Shown here in pieces: positions 58,409 to 64,000 of a stretch of 64,000 bases of DNA. Below the pieces are notes generated by a model. The model was given only the letters and a program-made list of their open reading frames with translations, had not been told where the DNA came from and did not search any database. The translations under genes and the position numbers were made by a program. The DNA comes from Rhodobacter sp. (GTDB lineage: Bacteria > Pseudomonadota > Alphaproteobacteria > Rhodobacterales > Rhodobacteraceae), in the NCBI GenBank assembly GCA_016704435.1, contig JADJAB010000003.1, forward strand, positions 310,001-374,000, given 5' to 3'. Each line of letters opens with the position of its first letter. The first letter of the stretch is position 1.

Positions 58409-58570
58409 TTTTTGTCCCTTAATCAATGTTGTCGGGTTGTTGCCCTGAAACCTGCACTTGAAATCCACCGTGAAAAAACGGGCAAATACCCGGGCGGCAG
58501 CATCACCTGTTCGTGATTCTCGGTCAACCCGGAATTGATATGCCGAATTGATTGGCCGTGGCGCTGGCCG

Positions 58571-59917
58571 TCAAAGGCTGGCGGCTGCGTAAAGCGGAGC
58601 AAATCCGCCCCGCCATTCGCCGTCGAACCGTTCCAGCCAGCGGTCGGCCTGCACCTTGCCGGTGGCCAGGCTTTCCATCAGAGGCGCCAGATGGCGTTCC
58701 TCGCCCAGACCTCGCGCCGCCAGCCCGGCTTGCGCCAGCGCCACCGTCGCGCGGGCAAGGTCGATCAGCTTCACGCCCGCCGCCTCGCCCTGCAGGGCCG
58801 AGACCGAGGCCGCCACCCGCAGCCCTTCGCGCGTTTCAGCATCGAAACCCCTGACCAGATCCCAGGCTGCATCCAGTGCAGCCTGATCATACATCAGCCC
58901 GGTCCAGAACGCCGGCAAGGCCACCAGATGCGCCCTGTCGCCGGCATCGGCGCCGCGCATCTCGATGTATTTTTTCACCCGCGCTTCGGGAAAGACCGTG
59001 GTCAGGTGGTCGGCCCAGTCCGACAGCGTCGGCTTTTCGCCCGGCAGCGCCGGCAACTCGCCGTTCAGGAAGGCCCGGAACGACTGGCCCAGCGCGTTCA
59101 CATAGCGCCCGTCGCGGTAAACGAAATACATCGGCACATCCAGCACCCAGTCGACGTAACGCTGGAACCCCATGCCGTCGTCGAAGGCAAAGGGCAGCAT
59201 GCCCGTGCGGCTGGCATCAAGATCGCGCCAGATCCGCGAACGCCAGGACTTGTGGCCGTTCTTGCGGCCCTCGAAGAACGGCGAAGACGCGAATAGCGCC
59301 GTCGCCACCGGCTGCAGGGCCAGCGCCACCCGCAGCTTTTTCACCATGTCCGCCTCGGAGCCGTAGTCCAGGTTCACCTGCACGGTCGAGGTGCGATACA
59401 TCATCTGCGTGCCGTGGGTGCCGACGCGGCCCATGTAGTCGGTCATCAGGCGATACCGGCCCTTGGGCATGACGGGCATGTCTTCGTGCCGCCATTCCGG
59501 CGGCGCGCCGATCCCCATGAAGCGCACGCCCATCGGCCCGGCCACTTCGGCCACTTCGGCAAGGTGGTTGTCCAGTTCGGCCGCGGTTTCGTGGATCGAT
59601 TCCAGCGGCGCGCCCGAAAGCTCGAACTGCCCGCCCGGTTCAAGGCTGACGTTGGCGCCATTGCGGGTCAGGCCGATGACATGCTCGCCCTCGCGCACCG
59701 CCTGCCAGCCAAACCGCGACTCCAGCCCCGCGAACATCGCCGCGATCGAGCGGTCGCCCGCATAGGGCAGCGGCGCGCGGCGGTCGGTCAGCCAGCCGAA
59801 TTTCTCGTGCTCGGTGCCGATTCGCCAGTCGACCTTGGGCTTGCAGCCCTGCTCGAGCAGCCCGGCCAGCTGGTCAAAGCTTTCGATCGGCCCGCCGCCG
59901 GATTGGGGAATGGACAT
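58571..59917 (-). CDS. gshA: Glutamate-cysteine ligase
   Basis: ATP-dependent first step of glutathione synthesis. 448 residues of the GCS2/plant-type group usual in alphaproteobacteria: KVDWRIGTEHEKFGWLTDRR, NGANVSLEPGGQFELSGAPL, LMTDYMGRVGTHGTQMMYRT, VQVNLDYGSEADMVKKLRVA and FFEGRKNGHKSWRSRIW. Catalytic Glu residues in GTEHEKF and QFELSG are present. Cytoplasmic. Confidence 0.95.
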   Translation of the reverse strand: MSIPQSGGGPIESFDQLAGLLEQGCKPKVDWRIGTEHEKFGWLTDRRAPLPYAGDRSIAAMFAGLESRFGWQAVREGEHVIGLTRNGANVSLEPGGQFELSGAPLESIHETAAELDNHLAEVAEVAGPMGVRFMGIGAPPEWRHEDMPVMPKGRYRLMTDYMGRVGTHGTQMMYRTSTVQVNLDYGSEADMVKKLRVALALQPVATALFASSPFFEGRKNGHKSWRSRIWRDLDASRTGMLPFAFDDGMGFQRYVDWVLDVPMYFVYRDGRYVNALGQSFRAFLNGELPALPGEKPTLSDWADHLTTVFPEARVKKYIEMRGADAGDRAHLVALPAFWTGLMYDQAALDAAWDLVRGFDAETREGLRVAASVSALQGEAAGVKLIDLARATVALAQAGLAARGLGEERHLAPLMESLATGKVQADRWLERFDGEWRGGFAPLYAAASL

Positions 59918-60031
59918 CTGGGGCGCTCCGCTTGGTCACTTGCCGTTCGGGTGGCAGAGGTGTCGTTTCCATCAGGGATAGTCAAGACACCGGCAACGAA
60001 CATCACAAAAGGTCATTGACGGCGAAGGGGC

Positions 60032-60589
60032 TCAGACCGGCGTCAATCCGCGCCCCTGCCGCCGCCAGACCAGCCGGTCGTCGGAATTTGCCGCCGGCAG
60101 CGTGCCGCCCTGGGGCGCCGCCCCATCGGGTGCCTTGCCGTCCAGTGCCGCCACCAGCGCCGAAGAGCCCAGCCCCGGCAAGGCCGAAAAGGCGTCGAAC
60201 AGCGCTTCGGCCCCCGCAGCGTCCAGCGGCACCAACAGCGCCTGCCCGTCGGCCTGCCGCAACCGCCAGACCCGGCGGCCACGCAGGGCCAGCAGGCGGA
60301 TCTCCACCAGATCGGGCAGGCTGATGCTGCCGCCGACACGCGGGCCCAGGTAGGTCACCCGGCCCTCGTCCACCTCGACCAGCCCCGGCGCCTCGGTTCC
60401 TGCGGCAAAGCGCATGCGGCGCAGGCCCAGAAGCGTCCAGCCCGCACCAAGGGCCGCCACCGCGCCGCCCGCCACCGCCAGCAGCCAGCCGCCGCGCGTG
60501 GCGGTCCACAGCCCCATGGCCAGCATCGCCGCACCGGTCGCGGGTTCCGACCAGCGGCGCAGCACTTCGCGGGCTTCGGCGCGGATCAT
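60032..60589 (-). CDS. Membrane protein of unknown function
   Basis: 185 residues from ATG 60589, which overlaps the rsmE stop (ATGA). Helices GAAMLAMGLWTATRG and WLLAVAGGAVAALGAGWTLL, then a soluble domain with strands (LVEVDEGRVTYLGPRVGGSI-SLPDLVEIRLLALRGRRVWR) that resembles bacterial PH-type modules. Coupled to rsmE. Function unknown. Confidence 0.7.
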   Translation of the reverse strand: MIRAEAREVLRRWSEPATGAAMLAMGLWTATRGGWLLAVAGGAVAALGAGWTLLGLRRMRFAAGTEAPGLVEVDEGRVTYLGPRVGGSISLPDLVEIRLLALRGRRVWRLRQADGQALLVPLDAAGAEALFDAFSALPGLGSSALVAALDGKAPDGAAPQGGTLPAANSDDRLVWRRQGRGLTPV

Positions 60590-61308
60590 CGCCAGTCCCC
60601 GAAACGCACCTGCCACAGCACCAGCGCCGCCACCGCCGCGGTTTCCGCCCGCAGGATGCGCGGGCCGAGCGAGACCGGGGTGACGAAGGACAGGCCCCGC
60701 AGCCGGGCTTTCTCGTCGTCGGAAAACCCGCCCTCGGGGCCGATCAGAACCGCCGCGGGGCCGGGGGTTGCGCCCTCCCAGCCGCCCTGCCCGGCCAGGC
60801 TTTCATCAGCCCAGAACAGCCGCCGCCCATCGGGCCAGCCGGCCAGAAGGCGCTCCAGCGGCTGCACTTCGGCCACTTCGGGCACATGGGTCGCGCCGCA
60901 TTGCTCGGCCGCCTCGATGGCATGGGCGCGGGCCTTGTCGGTGCGCAGCCGTTCCGCCGTGGTGAAGCGCGTCGCCACCGGCAGCAGCCGCGAAACACCC
61001 AGTTCCACCGCCTTTTCCACGATGAAATGGGTGCGTTCCTTCTTCACCGGGGCAAAGACCAGCCACAGATCGGGCGGCGCGACCTGCGGCGCCATAAGAG
61101 CGCGGCAGACCAGCACGCCGCGCCGCTTGGTGGCCTCAACCACCTCGGCGCGCCATTCGCCGTCACGCCCGTTGAACAGCCGCAGTTCCGCCCCGGCCGG
61201 CAACCGCATCACCGCAAAGAGATAGTTCGCCTGGCCCTCGGTCAGGGCCACGGCTTGCCCCGGCGCAAGGGGCTGGTCTACATGGAGTCTGATCTTCGGC
61301 TCTGCCAT
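60586..61308 (-). CDS. rsmE: 16S rRNA (uracil(1498)-N(3))-methyltransferase
   Basis: 240 residues. N-terminal PUA-like part (KIRLHVDQPLAPGQAVALTE, LFNGRDGEWRAEVVEA) and a C-terminal SPOUT knot: KKERTHFIVEKAVELGVSRL, LIGPEGGFSDDEKARLRGL and SLGPRILRAETAAVAALVLW. SAM-dependent; modifies U1498 in the ribosomal decoding region. Divergent from ubiA with 11 bases between starts. Confidence 0.94.
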   Translation of the reverse strand: MAEPKIRLHVDQPLAPGQAVALTEGQANYLFAVMRLPAGAELRLFNGRDGEWRAEVVEATKRRGVLVCRALMAPQVAPPDLWLVFAPVKKERTHFIVEKAVELGVSRLLPVATRFTTAERLRTDKARAHAIEAAEQCGATHVPEVAEVQPLERLLAGWPDGRRLFWADESLAGQGGWEGATPGPAAVLIGPEGGFSDDEKARLRGLSFVTPVSLGPRILRAETAAVAALVLWQVRFGDWR

Positions 61309-61319
61309 GGGGGAAACCT

Positions 61320-62294
61320 ATGTCCCAACCGCCCGGAATGCCAGAGCCTGCGCCCGCCGCCGGAACCGTTGCCGATGCGCCGAAGGGCAACTGGGTCGAC
61401 CGCTTCGCACCGGCCCCGTTCCGCCCCTATCTGCGGCTCAGTCGCGCCGACCGGCCGATCGGCACCTGGCTTCTGTTTCTGCCCTGCCTCTGGGCCGTGA
61501 CCCTTGCCGCCAATGCAGGCGGCTTTCGCCCCTGGGACCTTTGGCTGGCCATCAGCTGCGGCGCCGGCGCCTTCCTGATGCGCGGCGCGGGCTGCACCTG
61601 GAACGACGTCACCGACCGCAAGATCGACGCCTCGGTCGCGCGCACGCGGTCGCGTCCCCTGCCCTCGGGGCAGGTCACGGTGCGGCAGGCGCTGGTCTGG
61701 ATGGCGGCGCAGGCGCTGGTCGCGGGGGGGATCCTGCTGACCTACAACTGGCTTGCAATCGGACTTGGCGCTGGCTCTCTGGCGCTGGTGGCGATCTATC
61801 CTTTCGCCAAACGCTTCACCTGGTGGCCGCAGGTCTTTCTCGGGCTGGCGTTCAACTGGGGCGCATTGCTGGCCTGGGCGGCTCATGCCGGCAGCCTGCC
61901 CGCCGGGGCCTTCGTGCTTTACGCAGCGGGAATCGCCTGGACGCTCTATTACGACACCATCTATGCCCTTCAGGACCGCGAGGATGACGCGCTGATCGGC
62001 GTGAAATCCACCGCGCGTCTTTTCGGCGACAACAGCGGCCAATGGCTGGCCGGCTTTCTGGTCGCAACGGTGATCCTGCTGGCGGCGGCGGTCATCGTGA
62101 CCCTGCCGCCGTCGCGCGGGGTCTGGCCAATGCTGCTGGCGCTGACCGGGGTCTGGGCGATGGGCGCGCATATGGTCTGGCAGATGCGCCATCTCAAGGT
62201 CGATGACCCGGTGTCATGTCGGCGGACCTTTCTTGCCAACCGCGATGCCGGCATCATTCTTGTGCTGTTTCTTGCCGCCGCCGCGCTGGTCTGA
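61320..62294 (+). CDS. ubiA: 4-hydroxybenzoate polyprenyltransferase
   Basis: Membrane prenyltransferase attaching the polyprenyl tail in ubiquinone synthesis. 324 residues, about eight or nine helices. The two Asp-rich motifs are GAGCTWNDVTDRKIDASVAR (NDxxDxxxD) and LQDREDDALIGVKSTARLF. RPIGTWLLFLPCLWAV is the family N-terminal signature. About 40 residues precede it, longer than in E. coli. Confidence 0.95.
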   Translation: MSQPPGMPEPAPAAGTVADAPKGNWVDRFAPAPFRPYLRLSRADRPIGTWLLFLPCLWAVTLAANAGGFRPWDLWLAISCGAGAFLMRGAGCTWNDVTDRKIDASVARTRSRPLPSGQVTVRQALVWMAAQALVAGGILLTYNWLAIGLGAGSLALVAIYPFAKRFTWWPQVFLGLAFNWGALLAWAAHAGSLPAGAFVLYAAGIAWTLYYDTIYALQDREDDALIGVKSTARLFGDNSGQWLAGFLVATVILLAAAVIVTLPPSRGVWPMLLALTGVWAMGAHMVWQMRHLKVDDPVSCRRTFLANRDAGIILVLFLAAAALV

Positions 62295-62379
62295 TTGATC
62301 CCGGCGCGCATAACCCCTAGGAAGCACTGGCAGCCGCCGCGGCGACCTGCCTGATCTGCCAATCCGGACCCTGCTGCCC

Positions 62380-64000
62380 GTGCCGAAACGCCTCTTGCGC
62401 CTTTCCCCGACTTTGCTTGCCGCGCTGGCCTTCGCGCTGGCGGGGGTCTTGATGCTGGCCGTGGCCTTGGCGGCGGCGCTGGTGATCGAACGGCGGACCG
62501 AAAAGGTGATAACGGCCCGGCTGGCCGCCGCCAGCATGGACTGGGTCAGCGTTCAGGCCGATGGTCTGCAATTGCAGCTTGCCGGCACCGCCCCGGACGA
62601 AGCGGCGCGCTACCGGGCGCTGAACCTGGTCGGCGCGCTGATCGATTCGAGCCGGGTGCGTGACGTGCTGGAGGTGACGCCCGCCTCGGCCCTGTCCGCG
62701 CCGCGCTTCTCGGTCGAGATGCTGCGCAATGACGATGGCATCCAGCTGATCGGCCTGATGCCGGAGATGCCGGAAACCGGCGGCATCGACGAGACAGCAC
62801 TGGTCGAGGCGGCGGCGAGGCTGACGCCGGGAATCGAGGTCGACAATCTGCTGGAAGCCGCAGCCTGGCCGGCACCGGAGAGCTGGAACGACGCCCTCGC
62901 CTTCGGGATCGAGGCGCTGCGGATGCTGGAACGATCGAAGGTCTCGGTCGCGGCGGACCGGGTGGCGGTCACCGCCATCGCCGAAAGCGAAGAGGAAAAG
63001 CGCACGCTGGAAACCCGGCTGGCGGCGCTGAAACCCGAAGGGGTGGCGTTGTCGGCCACCATCTCGGCACCGCGGCCGGTGCTGACGCCGTTCACGCTGC
63101 GCTTCATCCTCGATGCCGAGGGCGCGCGGTTCGACGCCTGCGCCGCCGATACCGAACGCGCCCGCGCCACCATCCTGCGCGCTGCCGAGGCCGCCGGCCT
63201 GCCGCCGGGCGGCGGCTGCACCATCGGGTTGGGCGTGCCGACGCCACGCTGGGCCGATGCGGTCGCGGCGGGCATCGGCGCGGTGGCCGAACTGGGTGCC
63301 GCGACGCTGACATTCTCGGATGCCGATGTGACGCTGCTGGCCGGCGAGTCGGTCTCGCAGGCCGATTTCGACCGCGTGGTGGGCGATCTTCGGGCAGCCC
63401 TGCCGCCGGTATTCTCGCTGGACGCGACGCTGCCGAAGAAAGAGGCCGCACAGGGCCCGGCCGAGTTCACCGCCAAGCTGTCGCCCGAAGGCCGGGTGGA
63501 ACTGCGCGGCCGGCTGACCGACGAGGCCCAGCAGGCCGCCGTCGATGCCTTTGCCCGCGCGGCCTTTGGCGCCGGCGATGTCTATACCGCCACACGGCTG
63601 GACCCCGACCTGCCCGACGGCTGGCCCTTGCGGGTGCTGGCGGGGCTGGAGGCGCTGGCCGAACTGCATGACGGCAGCCTTCTGGTGCGCGCCGATCTGG
63701 TCGCGGTGAAGGGTGTCACCGGCAGCCAGGGCGCGCGGGCCAGGATCACCCAGATCCTCTCGGACAAGCTGGGCCAGGGCAAGACCTTCAAGGTCGATGT
63801 CAGATATGACGAAGAGCTGGACCCGCTGGCCGCCCTGCCCACGCCGCAGGAATGCGCCGCCGAGGTCGCGGCCATCGCGGCGCGGCAGAAGATCAACTTC
63901 ACCCCCGGTTCGGCCGAGATCGCGGCCGACGCGGCGCCGATCATCGCGGCGCTGGCCGAGGCGTTGAAGGATTGCCCCGGCCTGCCGATGGAGATCGGCG
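62380..64000 (+). CDS. OmpA-family protein with BON-like domains (3' end outside the window)
   Basis: 540 codons are visible from GTG 62380 with no stop. An N-terminal signal/anchor helix (LLAALAFALAGVLMLAVALA) is followed by BON-like segments (DGLQLQLAGTAPDEAARYRA; GRVELRGRLTDEAQQAAVDA) and, at the window edge, the start of an OmpA peptidoglycan-binding domain (INFTPGSAEIAADAAPIIAA). Envelope protein; role unknown. 85 bases after ubiA. Confidence 0.8.
   Translation, partial: MPKRLLRLSPTLLAALAFALAGVLMLAVALAAALVIERRTEKVITARLAAASMDWVSVQADGLQLQLAGTAPDEAARYRALNLVGALIDSSRVRDVLEVTPASALSAPRFSVEMLRNDDGIQLIGLMPEMPETGGIDETALVEAAARLTPGIEVDNLLEAAAWPAPESWNDALAFGIEALRMLERSKVSVAADRVAVTAIAESEEEKRTLETRLAALKPEGVALSATISAPRPVLTPFTLRFILDAEGARFDACAADTERARATILRAAEAAGLPPGGGCTIGLGVPTPRWADAVAAGIGAVAELGAATLTFSDADVTLLAGESVSQADFDRVVGDLRAALPPVFSLDATLPKKEAAQGPAEFTAKLSPEGRVELRGRLTDEAQQAAVDAFARAAFGAGDVYTATRLDPDLPDGWPLRVLAGLEALAELHDGSLLVRADLVAVKGVTGSQGARARITQILSDKLGQGKTFKVDVRYDEELDPLAALPTPQECAAEVAAIAARQKINFTPGSAEIAADAAPIIAALAEALKDCPGLPMEIG

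Overview
The window is a high-GC chromosomal segment from an alphaproteobacterium, almost certainly of the family Rhodobacteraceae (Rhodobacter / Paracoccus / Gemmobacter relatives). The evidence is the gene content and order: an F1-only atpHAGDC operon, an Hsp20-DUF1150 pair, a pyrB ... pyrC-like ... plsY operon, adjacent hisC and prephenate dehydrogenase genes, a sulfate adenylyltransferase fused to APS kinase, a Mn-dependent pyrophosphatase, and intergenic repeats of the 'GGAGTATTT..CCAAGATGAAG' type. It reads as core genome. I see no prophage, insertion sequence, CRISPR array, integrase, rRNA or tRNA.

Layout. 1-8.9 kb: end of trxB, an orphan RES-domain protein, sat-cysC fusion, pcaF, DUF1150/hsp20, a YdcH-like protein, a secreted protein with an internal duplication, purE-purK. 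9-13 kb: an error-rich stretch with an alpha/beta hydrolase, a low-affinity iron permease, a Nudix hydrolase, a Gre-type factor, a GNAT enzyme and a secreted unknown. 12.9-15 kb: groESL with a CIRCE operator and a clear promoter. 15-26 kb: TraB/GumN-MBL-EamA operon, ppaC, HAD hydrolase, MaoC, ribF, YcgN, ltaE, alpha/beta hydrolase, prs, PAP2. 26.5-32 kb: H-type lectin and the F1 ATP synthase operon. 32-37 kb: methyltransferase, gloB, clpA and a lower-GC dienelactone hydrolase gene. 37-42 kb: a MotA/ExbB-MotB-like pair with a very long coiled coil, chaC, DUF2125, extensin-like. 42.7-49.6 kb: tyrosine and histidine genes, a DsbD-N-like protein, YqgE, LpxR, homospermidine synthase, rpsD. 49.8-64 kb: Hint protein, moaB, LysE exporter, uracil-DNA glycosylase, the pyrB-pyrC-plsY operon with three small membrane proteins inside it, gshA, rsmE, ubiA and the start of an OmpA-family protein.

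Two things govern how to read the annotation. First, many conserved and partly essential genes (hsp20, purK, groEL, ltaE, atpD, atpA, clpA, hss, lysE and others) are split by single-base indels, mostly in G or C runs. Restoring one base gives the complete protein each time. This is the mark of a draft assembly with homopolymer errors rather than gene decay, so I annotate these as single CDS features and give the break point. The errors cluster at 7.8-13 kb and I found none after about 53 kb. Second, the intergenic DNA carries several strong inverted repeats (19.2, 23.3, 26.4-26.5 and 44.8-44.9 kb) that look like family-wide repeated elements.

I did not find a convincing undescribed defence or mobile system. 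The best candidates for new biology are the proton-channel/long-coiled-coil pair at 37.2-40.2 kb, the catalytically degenerate dihydroorotase encoded with pyrB and three membrane proteins, and the paired palindromes.
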